Shown: piece after piece, positions 7,698-17,858 of the stretch
How the letters are laid out: every line of letters starts with the position of its first letter
How positions within the stretch are numbered: the stretch's first letter is position 1
NCBI GenBank assembly: GCA_903772945.1
Contig: CAICTM010001176.1
Span: 1-34,980, forward strand
Source: Seminavis robusta
Lineage: Eukaryota; Bacillariophyta; Bacillariophyceae; Naviculales; Naviculaceae
Direction: 5' to 3'
DNA: 34,980 bases
Translations under genes and position numbers: made by a program
Notes under the pieces: generated by a model
Databases searched by the model: none
The model's input: only the letters and a program-made list of their open reading frames with translations
Told to the model about the DNA's origin: nothing

Positions 7698-9602
7698 AGT
7701 TTCTTGGGTTGTTATGTAGCGGCGACGAGTAACATCTCCAACAATTAAGCCTCCTTGTGAATCTATGGGGTTGCAAAGAAAGCGGAGATAGAAATCCCGT
7801 AGCGGCAATCAACTGTTGACTTATCAGGAGAACCTACTATACTGTCACTCACTCTTCCATAGCGACCCACATACCAGCCAAAAGAGCCAGGGAATGACTG
7901 TCCGCCGATTGCTCAGATCACCTTTCCAGCTTTCCAGCTCTTTCAACTCTCTTATTCGACCTCTGATGCCCTGTGAAGAACGGAGATGGTACCAGTAAAT
8001 GTACAGTACTGTACTGATGTATCTTGCCAAAAGCTTGCTATCCACCCCATGGGCTTATTATCGGTATTACTGTACGATGTACAATACGCCCCAACCAAAA
8101 ACCAAACCGGAGCAGCTGCTTGAAGTCTCTGCTGTCCGTTGGTTTCTTGAAGAATGCAACTCAAAGTACACAAGAATGCAACCAACGCACTGGCTGGCTC
8201 ATTAATAAAGTCTTTTGAAGACATCCAGCAAAGGAGTAAAGGTCACCAACCGCCACAACTTCCGACATACAACAATGCTATGTCCACACATGAATTGTTG
8301 GTGTTCACGTCACCAAGGTCCAGGTCAGTGGTATCACCTTTTTGGAGTTTTAAAAAGACCCTTTTGAGTGCCACTGGTTGTTCGGTTGTCAAAGGACAAA
8401 AACAAACATGTACCGGTATGTACCCAAGCTCTGCCACCTGCTACGGTGCTGCTTGATTTTTAGGAGAGGACCGGTTTCCACGTTCCACCTCTGCCTTCTC
8501 CCTTCTCCTCATAACGACACGACCTGCTTTATCATCACACAGCTCTCACACTAACTTGGACTTTGGAGCAGTGATTCGATTCTATACAGGCTATGGTTCA
8601 CTGCGTCACTGGCTCTTCAAGCCCTTCAGCGGTACCATCCTCCTGGCACCTGCACCCTTTCGACCTATGTCTGTTGCCTGTTACATGTACTGATCGACTA
8701 AATGGGGGGGACGTGGGAACGATTCATTCGTCATTCGACGCAAGGAGGCAGTGATGTTCCAACTGCCTTCACTTTTTGAAACCTGTTTAGAACAATTGCT
8801 TTTCTGGTGGGGACCTCACTCCTAACTTGCTGAGTTGCCGCCAGGCTGCTTCCACTGCTGCCAGAGGCTCCTTTATGCATTCTTCATTCGTTGCACTGTA
8901 CGGTACATGTACTAGCTGGTACATGTAGCTTCGATTCTCTAAAGCTACCTGGGTGCATTCAAAGAGGCCGCCTGCTAAGGCGGTCGCTTGGAATACATAC
9001 ACGCAAACCATAGATGGGACAAACTTCATTTCCTGTATAAATCGAACGGATCTGGGGTCTCGCATCGCTGATACCGGTTCGTACGATACTGGTCGTTGCT
9101 TCAACCCGCGTATTTGACTTCTTGTCGATGGAGTGTTCATGGTACTATTGATTGCTTGCTCATTTGGGGTTGACTTTGTCGCGCTGCGTCCGCTGCACGC
9201 ATATTGGGTTACATACCAGCATACCAGCAACTGTTTCCATGCCGTTGTCAAACGAACTGCTTGGTATTGAGTTCTTCGTCGACATGGTGGTTCACTGTCA
9301 CTGCCGGCCAGTATTCTCTCTCTCACTGATTTGTCTGGCACTATTTTCAATAGCATTCCAATACCGGTACTAGCACTGGAGTACTGTTGATTGCCAGCAA
9401 AGGCAAAGGGTTTATGTACGGGTGGGCTCATGGGGCTTATCAAACCAAATGGAACCAAGCAGTCGCTGTTTTCTCTAGTTTGTTTTTGTTTTTGTTTTTG
9501 GACCAGAGCTGCGTTTGGTTGGGGGTGCACGACCCTATCCTGCGCGTCAGAGTGTCATGTGTGACTGGCATCCTTGGCAACACTTTGCATTTGTTGGAAG
9601 CG
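7698..9602. other. Spacer, no supported gene
   Basis: This 1.9-kb stretch has ACCGGT and TACATGTA palindromes (near 8411, 8471, 8686, 8906, 8921, 9074 and 9362) and a TTTTTG-type tract at 9480-9500. A 247-codon minus-strand frame (8787-9530) exists, but its start lies in the simple tract (KQKQKQ) and it shows no domain, so I treat it as chance, with about a one in five possibility of being real. Confidence 0.35.
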
Positions 9603-9607
9603 TGCAG

Positions 9608-9651
9608 GACTCGACTCAGATTCTGACGCGACTCAAACTGTGACTCGACTC
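9608..9651. promoter_or_regulatory. Cluster of five GACTC motifs upstream of the four-cysteine gene
   Basis: GACTC starts at 9608, 9613, 9630, 9642 and 9647, with TGACGC at 9624. These are TGACTC/TGACGC-like bZIP half-site cores, about 170-215 bp before the ATG at 9823. The clustering is clear, but a regulatory role is inference; it may be a small simple repeat. Confidence 0.3.
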
Positions 9652-9822
9652 CGCTCGACTGACTGACACTCAACTTCACTCCGCCTCTTATTCAGCTCAG
9701 TCCCAGTCTCAGTCTGGCCATAGCTTTGTGCGGCGGACAAGAGGAACACAAAACAGAGATCAGCAAACACAAAAGCTACAAGAGCAACAAAAAACATTCT
9801 ACTCTAGACAACAAAGCAAAAG

Positions 9823-10215
9823 ATGTTCAAAAGAAACCGTACTAGCAGAGGCATAGAAAGAGGCCACACACCACCTGTCACTCCTCTCAACGCACATGCC
9901 GGATATGGCAAATCCATGGTATGGGCACCTAAGCCCAAGCAGCGCAAGGAAGCACCCAAACCAGGGTTCATCAATGAGAGATGGGTTTGTGGAACATGCA
10001 AAACTATGACACACTCTGGGGGTTCTCTTTTCAGCCGTTCTCCCATTACCAATGATGAAGTCTACAAGGGCGTCTGCATCCGATGCAACCCCCACATGGT
10101 TCCACACACCGCAAGGGAAGATTTCAAAACACAGGGTGGCAAATTGGGACGACCCTGTGTGTTGCCACAATTCAAGTACCGGTATCAGCCGGGCGCCACA
10201 GGTGCATGGATTTGA
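9823..10215 (+). CDS. Small four-cysteine (CxxC...CxxC) protein, putative zinc ribbon
   Basis: An intronless 130-residue basic protein starting at an ATG preceded by an A-rich, CAA-rich leader (CAACAAAGCAAAAG), the style of leader seen at other genes here. CGTC (Cys56, Cys59) and CIRC (Cys85, Cys88) are separated by 25 residues, enough to form one zinc site of ribbon or treble-clef type; the sequence between holds HSGG and SRSP. The flanks are Lys/Arg/Pro rich (APKPKQRKEAPKPG) and likely disordered. I do not recognise the family. It could be a nuclear or ribosome-associated zinc protein, but that is only inference. No signal peptide or membrane segment is present. It ends GATGAWI just before the stop at 10213-10215. 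Confidence 0.6.
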   Translation: MFKRNRTSRGIERGHTPPVTPLNAHAGYGKSMVWAPKPKQRKEAPKPGFINERWVCGTCKTMTHSGGSLFSRSPITNDEVYKGVCIRCNPHMVPHTAREDFKTQGGKLGRPCVLPQFKYRYQPGATGAWI

Positions 10216-10882
10216 TTGATTGCTTTTGCATAAATAGAAATAAATAGACCAAATAGACCAACACGCCAAATACAACAAACTATCATCCTTGTTGATTCCG
10301 TGAAGGAATGTCTCCTCGTGTCACCTTCTAATGAGTATAGCCGTGCGGTAGCCAGTGGGACGGACAAACGCAACAATGGCCTCAGCATTGCCAGGTTTGA
10401 CTTTGAACAGGACCGCGAAATTATATGCTCAGTTGAAGGTCATGTCATAGTGCACCCAGAATGTGCTACTACTCGAATGTATCACAGAGTACCACAGAGA
10501 CGCCGCTCCAAACCACATGTCTTCCTAAGCTACACGGAGGTTTCTTCCCATCCGTTTTGCGCTCTTCCCATCGTTCCAGCCCGCTTGACACCAAAGTAGT
10601 CTAGTCCTTCACTGCTCATTTTGCGCGGCCAAGTAAGTGGATGTCTTTTGCGCGAACGAAAGCGCCGCAAGATCAAGCTCTAATAAGTAAGTGCTGGGCC
10701 ACCACCACACGACGACTAACAATACCGGTATAGCGGTGGACGCACAGGCCTAGCTAGATAAGGTTATTCTTTGCGCAATAATAACTTATGCATAAACTTA
10801 TGCGTAGTCTACTGACAGGCTACGAAAATGTAATGTCATTTACAAGAAAGAAGCTGAAAAAAATTGGGATTGACTTGATCAT
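10216..10882. other. Spacer between the four-cysteine gene and the RING gene
   Basis: These are the 3' flanks of two convergent genes. A 99-codon plus-strand frame (10300-10599) shows no domain and is not called. ACCGGTATAG occurs at 10725 and a TTATGCATAA-type palindrome near 10790. Confidence 0.35.
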
Positions 10883-11662
10883 TCACGCTAGAACTTCTTC
10901 TGATGATTCGTGAACAACTGCATTCCTGTTGGACAGACTATCTGGTGGTGGCACCGTTGTTTGTTGGTTTTGTTGCGATGAATTTTGCTCGGTATTATTG
11001 CTGGTCGATTGTTGCTGCTCTACATCTTCTTCTTCTTCTTCTGGCCCTTTTAAGAATGTATGTCGGCACATGGGGCAGTCTGTTTTCCGGAGTAGCCACA
11101 TGTAGACACACTCCCTGTGAAAGATATGAGGGCATTTGTCGTTGTCGGATGCTGCGACATCGTCCCCCTTCTGCAGCGGTGCCAAGCAGACTGGGCAATC
11201 CTGATCGTCAGGGTTGGCGCTACTACATGTACTGTCGCTGTGACTGTGACTCTGTGAGTGATCTTGTTGTCTCTCTTCTTCTTCTTCCACTCCATCACAG
11301 CCGAGACTGACATCAAGGTTGGTTTCTTTGTCATGTTGGGTGGTTGCTTTCTTGTCCATTTTCTTTTGGTTCTGTTCTTGTTGTTTCGTTGCCATTTTTA
11401 TAGCAGCCTCTTCTTCTCCCCGCCATTCAAAGGACTCCAAGTGTTCATCGACAAATCGCTTTCGCCGTTCTTCCGTTTCCGTTGCCCTTTGTAGAGCCTC
11501 TCGCAATAAGCTGCTGCTACCTCTGGGAAGACAAGATCGTAGGCACCAACCACAGGCCATTGCCAGAATGATGGACACGACCAAGATGAACGCTTGGAGC
11601 GCCAGGTTCGTGCCCTGCATAGGTTGGCTGCCGTCCAACCGGACCGCTTTATTGCCAGACAT
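10883..11662 (-). CDS. Membrane-anchored RING-H2 E3 ubiquitin ligase
   Basis: Taken from the ATG at 11662 this encodes 259 residues; an upstream in-frame ATG at 11698 would add 12 (MQLSSGYLACTR). Numbering from the longer form: one membrane segment at about 32-52 (LALQAFILVVSIILAMACGWC), an acid/Lys-rich region 70-150, then a complete RING-H2 finger: Cys168, Cys171, Cys189, His191, His194, Cys197, Cys208, Cys211, with Trp201 in the usual position for E2 contact. An EEEEED stretch and a Gln/Asn/Ser tail follow. This matches the single-pass ATL-like class of E3 ligases, which ubiquitinate targets at endomembranes. The substrate is unknown. It is divergently arranged with the TIR-like gene, with 340-380 bp between starts. 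Confidence 0.85.
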   Translation of the reverse strand: MSGNKAVRLDGSQPMQGTNLALQAFILVVSIILAMACGWCLRSCLPRGSSSLLREALQRATETEERRKRFVDEHLESFEWRGEEEAAIKMATKQQEQNQKKMDKKATTQHDKETNLDVSLGCDGVEEEEERQQDHSQSHSHSDSTCSSANPDDQDCPVCLAPLQKGDDVAASDNDKCPHIFHRECVYMWLLRKTDCPMCRHTFLKGPEEEEEDVEQQQSTSNNTEQNSSQQNQQTTVPPPDSLSNRNAVVHESSEEVLA

Positions 11663-11698
11663 TCTTGTACAAGCTAGATAGCCGCTAGATAGCTGCAC

Positions 11699-12041
11699 GG
11701 GTGTTACTAGTAGCTAGAGGGGCTGTCAGAAGCAAGTGACAGCGGTTGTGTCATCGTCTGGTCGTTTGTTGGGTTTGGAAGCAGCATTTTGGCTTTGCGC
11801 CAGCAGCCGGTCACGGGCGGGAATGAGACCTCAATGCCTTTGAATTGTTAACAGCTTCACTGCTTTACATGAAACCCAAAGATCCAAAAGCGTTCTGAAT
11901 TCGAAGAGGCACCAACAAGCTTGGCGCCGAAGATACCATAGCCCTTCATTGAGTTGGAAGCTGTCTATTATGGGCAAACAACTTGACAATGGCTAGCTAG
12001 TAAGCTCGCTGGAGGCGAACTGTACCGTACGTAGATAAAGG
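11699..12041. promoter_or_regulatory. Shared divergent promoter region (RING gene / TIR-like gene)
   Basis: This 340-bp interval separates two genes transcribed away from each other. It carries TAGCTAG runs at both ends (near 11708 and 11993) and no coding region. No TATA box or bZIP palindrome was identified by eye. Confidence 0.5.
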
Positions 12042-14608
12042 ATGAGGGTCCGCAAAAAAAACACTGTTGTTCCGTGGCCATCTCTGGGTACCGCCGCCAA
12101 GACACTCGATGCTAGTACCAATCCAGCTTTGGAAGATGCCGTTGGCGTTGGCGAACGGGGTATTACCTGCCACCAGCTTCAAGACCTAACCAGATTTATC
12201 CAGCGACTTTGCCAAACCGGGTTGCTCCGATACCAAAATGACGCCAATCCCCAGCAGCAAAGCACACGGGGATCTCGCATTCTGTGGACACAACTCACAA
12301 TGTTTGATGTATGCTATGAAGTTATCAAACCCATCATTGTCCATCTGGACCGAGGTCTCTGTTCCTGGAGTTCATTGGTCAACCAGGGAAGACGTCAAAG
12401 ACCATCTGTCTTTATCTCACATTCATGGTCCGAAAAATACCGAGATTTTGTAGCTACCTTGGAACATTTGCAATTGGATCGAGGCATGACGCCCACGGAC
12501 GTGGTTTGGATATGCACTTTTGCCAACAACCAATTTCAACTGGATTTGGGGGCACGGCTTTCGAAATCACCATTCTATGATGCTCTCGAATTTGCTCAGG
12601 ACGTTGCCTTGTTTTTGGACTATACAGCATCCGCCCTTTCCCGATCTTGGTGCAACTTCGAATTGGCCATTACCACCGATACCCCATACAACCGACTGCG
12701 TTGGAAAGTACGCAGAGTCATTGCGGAAAAAGAAAACGTGGGATTGTTTGATGTTGCCATGGACAAAGTGGATGCCTATTTGGCGGCTCTGGACCACCGA
12801 AAAAAGCACAATAGTGGTGGCAGCACGAGTGATGCTGGTGACACTGATGACGACAGTGAGATGCATGGATTGAAAATGAAAAATGGATATCAGCTGCTCC
12901 TGTGTACTCCTGCTGGCATGGTTGGAGGTCTAGGGTCACGTCCGGGCCTGTCCTTCAAGCCCTTCGGACGTTCAAGTCGTCGCAGGCGGAATCATTCAGT
13001 ACTGTCGACCGTCGTCGAATCATGAACCATATTGCCTACAAATACCTCGCAGCGACAACCAACCACAGAACTGTCTCTGCTGATGAAGTACCATCAGACG
13101 AGGACAGAGAGCTTGAAGGTCTAAAAATGGACAGTGATGGCAAACTCATCTTAGCCGATGAGCAGAAACACGCCTATGAAAGCAATCTAACAAGCGGACC
13201 CTTGGCAGAAAAGTTTCAAAAGCTTGATGAAAACGTCTTTCTAGAATGCAACAAAGCACTGGAACGGAGAGGACTGGTCACCAGTACTGACGAAGCTCTG
13301 GCGCCGAAACAACAGTCACCAACAGCAGCATCCTCCCGCTTGTCCAGAAAGTCTGCCGCCAACCTGCGATGGGAAGAGTGCGGGTTGACACTGTCTCAGC
13401 TTCGGCAGTTTGAGATTTTCTTAGAGGCGACTTGCAAACGGTCCAAGATGAAAGTGGAGGGAGGTGCAACCATAGATTGGTCGAATTGTTCCAGCAGACA
13501 CTTGTTTCCTTGTGATTGGAAAGGGTTGGCGAAAGAATTCATGCCACCTGACACAAGCTATGTAGAATGTATCAGCGAGAGTGGACAAGCTCCTGAGTAT
13601 TACGTCATCCTTCCGTATGACATGCTACTCAAGGATGCCTTCAAGGCGATTGAATGGCACGCAGAGGCTCTGCGGCTGTCTGATCGAACAACCTACTTTG
13701 TGTTCAGCCTCGCCTTGCTCAGTGGCATACGCCGGGAAGGAAGCAACGAAACCGTCATGGAAGCCACGACGGGAGGTCTCATTCTCTTGATGAGCGAGGA
13801 TATTAGTAGGCAATGGGTCGATGGCCCCTCGGGGCAGAGTCTCTGGTCATTCTATGAGTTGTGGTTGGCAGATCAGTGTGGCCTCCCGTGGGACGTTGTC
13901 TGCAGCACTGGTGCCATTGCGACATCGCGGCCATTCGCTACTTCTAAATGGGAGGTTGGTTCTTTCTCACCTGTCATTGCCGAGAATTTGGCGTCTGTTG
14001 AGGTCGATGCCTCCGAAGCGCGTATGAGGAACCAAAGATCCAGAGAAAAGGTTCTCTCGAAAATTGGCAAGCCGCCTGGAGGCGTTGCCAATTTCAATGA
14101 GCGGATTACTGCGTGTCTCTCTGTAAGGATGCTGCCTCCGCTCATGCGCCATGCGGCATACTTGGATGAAGGACTGGCATCGCTGAACAAACTGAACGAT
14201 GCATTGAAGTTGTTGGAGAAGCATCGATCAAAGAGTTTTGTGAACCTGGTCACATTCCAAGGGGCATTTGGTGAGGGCCCGCTTCATGTGATGGCTGCTC
14301 GCAGTGATCTTGACAAGTCATGCATTGCTTCTGCTCATTCAACCATGCTGGCGCTTGTCCACGCTGGGTTCGGAGTTAACGACCAGGATGACAATGGCGA
14401 AACTCCACTCCACTGGGCTGCTTCTGCTGGTGCTGAATGGACTACTGCATTCCTTCTCCGGCAGGGTGCGAATCCCATGATTCCGAGCTATCGAGGTGAA
14501 GATCCACTCCAAGTTGCCAAAGCAAAACCAGTTGCTTTTCTCTACGAGTACTCGCCAAAGATTGTCCCTCTTCTCAGAGGTGCTATGCAGCCCTGGCAGA
14601 CTGGGTAG
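12042..14608 (+). CDS. Tandem TIR-like module protein with C-terminal ankyrin repeats (one intron proposed)
   Basis: Two overlapping frames join if an intron at about 12902-12999 is removed (GTGTAC...TTCAG, 98 nt), giving 822 residues. Module 1 (about 40-215) has a helical lead, then PSVFISHSW (121-129), VVWICTFANNQ, DVALFLD and SRSWCNFEL, matching a TIR fold with the W-C-x-x-E-L helix whose Glu (207) is the catalytic position in NADase TIRs. Module 2 (about 410-585) repeats the layout: helical lead, PEYYVILPYD, RTTYFVFSLAL, GGLILLMSED and SLWSFYELW (Glu573). Ankyrin-like repeats (GEGPLHVMAA, NGETPLHWAASAG, RGEDPLQVA) span about 707-799. There is no signal peptide. The intron is a model; another splice choice or a true frameshift remains possible. 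Likely a signalling or stress protein; NAD hydrolysis is only inferred. Confidence 0.7.
12902..12999 (+). other. Proposed intron (or frameshift zone) in the TIR-like gene
   Basis: The upstream frame stays open to 13025 and the downstream one from 12860, so the join lies between. Removing 98 nt with donor GTGTAC and acceptor ATTCAG restores the frame and joins KNGYQLL to TVDRRRIMNHIAYKY. Alternatives that also restore frame are 12904-12959 (56 nt) and 12921-12985 (65 nt). A one-base deletion or two-base insertion would do so too. The 98-nt choice has the best splice sites and an intron length in line with the other two here (125 and 133 nt). Confidence 0.45.
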
Positions 14609-14641
14609 CCCTCGTCGTCAGATGGCCCTCGTCGTCAGATG
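14608..14641. repeat. 17-bp tandem duplication just after the TIR-like gene stop
   Basis: GCCCTCGTCGTCAGATG occurs twice in a row (14608-14624, 14625-14641). The first copy overlaps the last base of the TAG stop codon. No function is evident. Confidence 0.85.
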
Positions 14642-15924
14642 GCTGTCTTGGTACGGTATTCTTTGATTTGGATGCAAGCCTTTGGATGTGAGTCCTTGGC
14701 TGCATGCAGACTGGCGCCGCCTTCTGCTGGCCTCTATCTGGCAAGACCAAAAAGGCATGCACCTTATAGGATCGCTGCTGGGGTCTTGATCCTGGTATGA
14801 TAGTGTCCGAGACCAAACCAATCATGCAGATAGCAGATGAGTACGGCATCATAAAAGTTCATTCAGAACAGCCACGCAACTTACCAAGAGGCATTCCAAC
14901 ATCGCCAGGAAGATCTGCAAATGCTCAAGATTGCCCACAGCCACCGGCGCATAGCCAGGGATTTTGTCGAATCGAATCATGTGGTGGCTGGGTGTGTTTC
15001 TTTGCTTCTTCGCAGCGAACAGCAGTGGCGCGAATTCCATGGATCTTGTCTTGGCTATTGTAAACAGCACTTCCAAAGACTTCATCGAAGTCAAATAATC
15101 AGCAAATGTAAGGACTTGTTGGATCAGTGCCACTTTCCCCCCTACATGTACCCATAGGAAATATTGGCATCACAAGATCAACAATTCCAAGCCCTCTGCT
15201 GTGGGGACGACTCTTGGAGCTTGGAAGAGACTTGCCTCAAAAGGTCCACACCTACTAGTATCCCCATGGAAGGAGAATGCGTGATACTCTTCCCTCTAGA
15301 TAACTTCCCCACTCTAAAACCTCCTTCAAGTCTTTGTGCCACTAGTCCTCAACCCGTTCACACTTTCCATGCTTGGCTTCGTGAGTTGGGTAATGGTACA
15401 TGTAGCTGTGCATGTACTGGTACTGGTACTGCATCATTACCGGTCCGACTAAAAAAGAATTAATGGGGGAGATCTTCGCTTGTCTCCCTCGCCCAATCTG
15501 TTCGGAGTTCGCCAAAGGATTCGAGTCGAGTCAGAACGTCAGAACCACTGCAGCCATCAAACAAAGGGGCCAAGGACATCCGAAGACACCACCTCCACCT
15601 TCTAGCTAGTAGCTGTTACTAGCTAGCTAACGTTCTCTTCGTCTCAGTGGCAGCTTGAGTAGTGTCTAGCTAGCTAGCCCGTTACCACCATTTGCCGTTT
15701 GCGAAACGAGAAAGGGAGGCGTATCCTTCTTCGATTGGGTATCTTCGGAGGTTGCCGAGGAGTAGATTGAGATCCTTTGGCTCCCAGTACCTTGCTTGGC
15801 ATTCTCCCAACCTATCTACTCACCCTCTGCAGGTACTGCGATTGTGGTGTGCTTCATTAACTCCTCCCAAGACCATTCTGAAGTTTTCATTAGTACCATA
15901 GGTATCTCAATCAACCAATCAACC
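14642..15924. other. Spacer and leader upstream of the phosphodiesterase gene
   Basis: There is no supported gene. The stretch contains TACATGTA (15136, 15397), a CATGTACTGGTACTGGTACTG run (15412-15432) and dense TAGCTAG repeats between 15602 and 15680. The frame preceding the phosphodiesterase ATG is open back to 15796, so an N-terminal extension of 43 residues is possible but unlike protein. Confidence 0.4.
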
Positions 15925-17858
15925 ATGGATTCCAAGCCGCCGTATGCTGCCATGGCGTTGGCCATTACGTCCCAAGATTGGACTGCCTTGGGCATGGATG
16001 ACGATCCCAGCGTGGCCCCCTCGAGCGATCTCGAGTTGACAGCCGAGCGGATGGTATCACTGCTCCTGATTCGGATTGTGGCCATTCATGCTCCCAAAGG
16101 AAGATACCAAGACCTCAGCACCACCGCCATTTGCCGAACGTCGCTCATGGACGGCCAATCCGAGTGGCCTCATCCTGTCAATGATACCGTCATCCAAGAG
16201 CTTCGTCAATATGTGAGGAAAATGTTGAAGGATTACAGAGATGTTCCCTATCATAACAGGTGCGTACTTTGCTGCAAATCTTCTCAGACCTCTGAGTTAT
16301 AGTTGGTCTACTACATGTGGTACAAACAAATTGTTGGCTAATGGACTCACCTTTTTTTGGTGGATCTCAATCACAACACAACAGGGAACACGCGTATCAT
16401 GTGACCATTTCCGTCAATAAATTGCTGGATCTCGCACTCAACTCGGAAATCCACGCCCTGTCCAAAACAAAACCCAGAATGTTTGGATTACGAACCGATA
16501 CCTTGATGCATCTGTTGCTCATCTTTTCGGCACTGATCCACGACGTTGAGCATCAGGGAATTCCCAATCGACAACTCGCATTGGAAGATGATGAATTGGC
16601 CATTCTATACAATGATCAATCCATTGCAGAAAACAGAAGTTTAACTGTGGGGTTTCGAGAACTGTTGCAGAAGCAATACACCAATCTACGCAATGCCATC
16701 TTCTCCAATGATGAAGATTATAGACGATTCCGAAAGGTATCCACACAACTAGTACTTCAAACAGATCTTGCCTCTCCCGAACGAACTCAAATCCGAAAAT
16801 CCAAGTGGAAAGAAGCATTCGGGGAGGACTTTCAAACGATGGAAGCGAAAGTAAAACACGAACTCAAACGACGCAGTTCCACTGCACCCTGTCACTCCGT
16901 TCTCAGCTCTCCCGAGAGTCGAAGAATGTCCGCTGACACCATCTTGTCCGAACTGGAACAATTACCCGAATTGGGCGACAGCTTGACCAATACACCCGAA
17001 GGATCCGAGCACGACGATAGTGCTGCCGAAGTCATGGGAATCGAACAAGACGACGACTCGCATAGTACGCACGGGGCAACGGCCGCCAAACTCTTTCCAG
17101 GCATGTTTTCCAAAAAAGGTGGCGGTGGTCGCAGTCGCAGCAATTCCAATAGCAGCCTCAGCGAAATGAGAAAGGGATCCACGGCTGCCACCACATCGGG
17201 GACGAGTTTGAAAGACATGCGATCGGCTATACGAACGTCGAGTATGCCCAAAATGCCGGGCCAAACGGACGCCGAGTTGGGGTATTCCGACAACTTTAGA
17301 AAGTTTCAACGTCGCGTGTCACAAGCAGCAGGACATCAACGACGATTCCGTTTGGGTATTCAACGATCGATCGACTTGTCGGGAGAGTTTCTCGAAACCT
17401 ACTCGCGACGATCGACACTGTCGACGGTGGCTGCTATGCAAGCACTCGAACTCGATCAAGAAGAGGAGGAAGAAGAGTATGATGATCTCAGAGCCAGTGT
17501 CATTATGGAACAAATCCTTACGGCTGCAGATATTGCACACGTGTTTCAGGGATGGCATCAAATGGAAAAGTTTTCGAATCGGCTCTTTTTGGAATTGAAG
17601 AGAGCACACAAGGATGGAAGAGGGCCTCATCCCAAGGCGGGGTGGTTTGAAAACCAAATTGCCTTTTTGGAGAGCTACAACTTGCCACTAGCACACAGGT
17701 TGGAAGATATGGGTATCTTCGGACCGTTGATTGGCCCCGTCTTTGCGCGGCTGGTGGAAGCCAATCGAGACCAGTGGATGGTGGACGGACAAAAGGTGAC
17801 CGACGATATCATTGCCAAAGGTATCGAGCTGTACCCCGTGGAAGGCGACAACAAGTAG
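15925..17858 (+). CDS. Class I 3',5'-cyclic nucleotide phosphodiesterase with a long Ser-rich insert (one intron)
   Basis: Exons 15925-16259 and 16385-17858 encode 602 residues. It hydrolyses cAMP and/or cGMP to the 5'-monophosphate. The PDEase_I core shows YHNREHAYH (His110 proton donor, His114 metal ligand), HDVEHQGIPN (His164, Asp165 metal ligands), QLVLQTDLASPE and, after an insert, TAADIAHVFQGWH (Asp494). All metal-site residues are present. The insert (about 255-480), much longer than in animal PDEs, is Ser/Arg-rich with RRSS, SRRMS, MRKGS, QRRVS and SRRST, typical PKA/PKG-type sites, and ends in an EEEEEE run. No GAF, cyclase or membrane segment was found, so this is a soluble stand-alone enzyme. 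Start chosen at the ATG in AACCATGG; nucleotide preference cannot be told from the sequence. Confidence 0.9.
16260..16384 (+). other. Intron of the phosphodiesterase gene
   Basis: Donor GTGCGT at 16260 and acceptor CACAACAG ending at 16384 give a 125-nt phase-2 intron with a T-rich tract (CTTTTTTTGG) before the acceptor. Splicing rebuilds YHNREHAYH, the catalytic His motif, which strongly supports the model. Confidence 0.88.

Noticed and set aside
8787..9530. A 247-codon open frame on the minus strand
   Set aside because: Its start falls in a simple TTTTTG tract (KQKQKQ), composition is not gene-like, and no motif or domain is visible. Transcript evidence would be needed to revive it.
10300..10599. 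A 99-codon plus frame after the four-cysteine gene
   Set aside because: No link by splicing to that gene is needed (it has its own stop), and no domain is visible.
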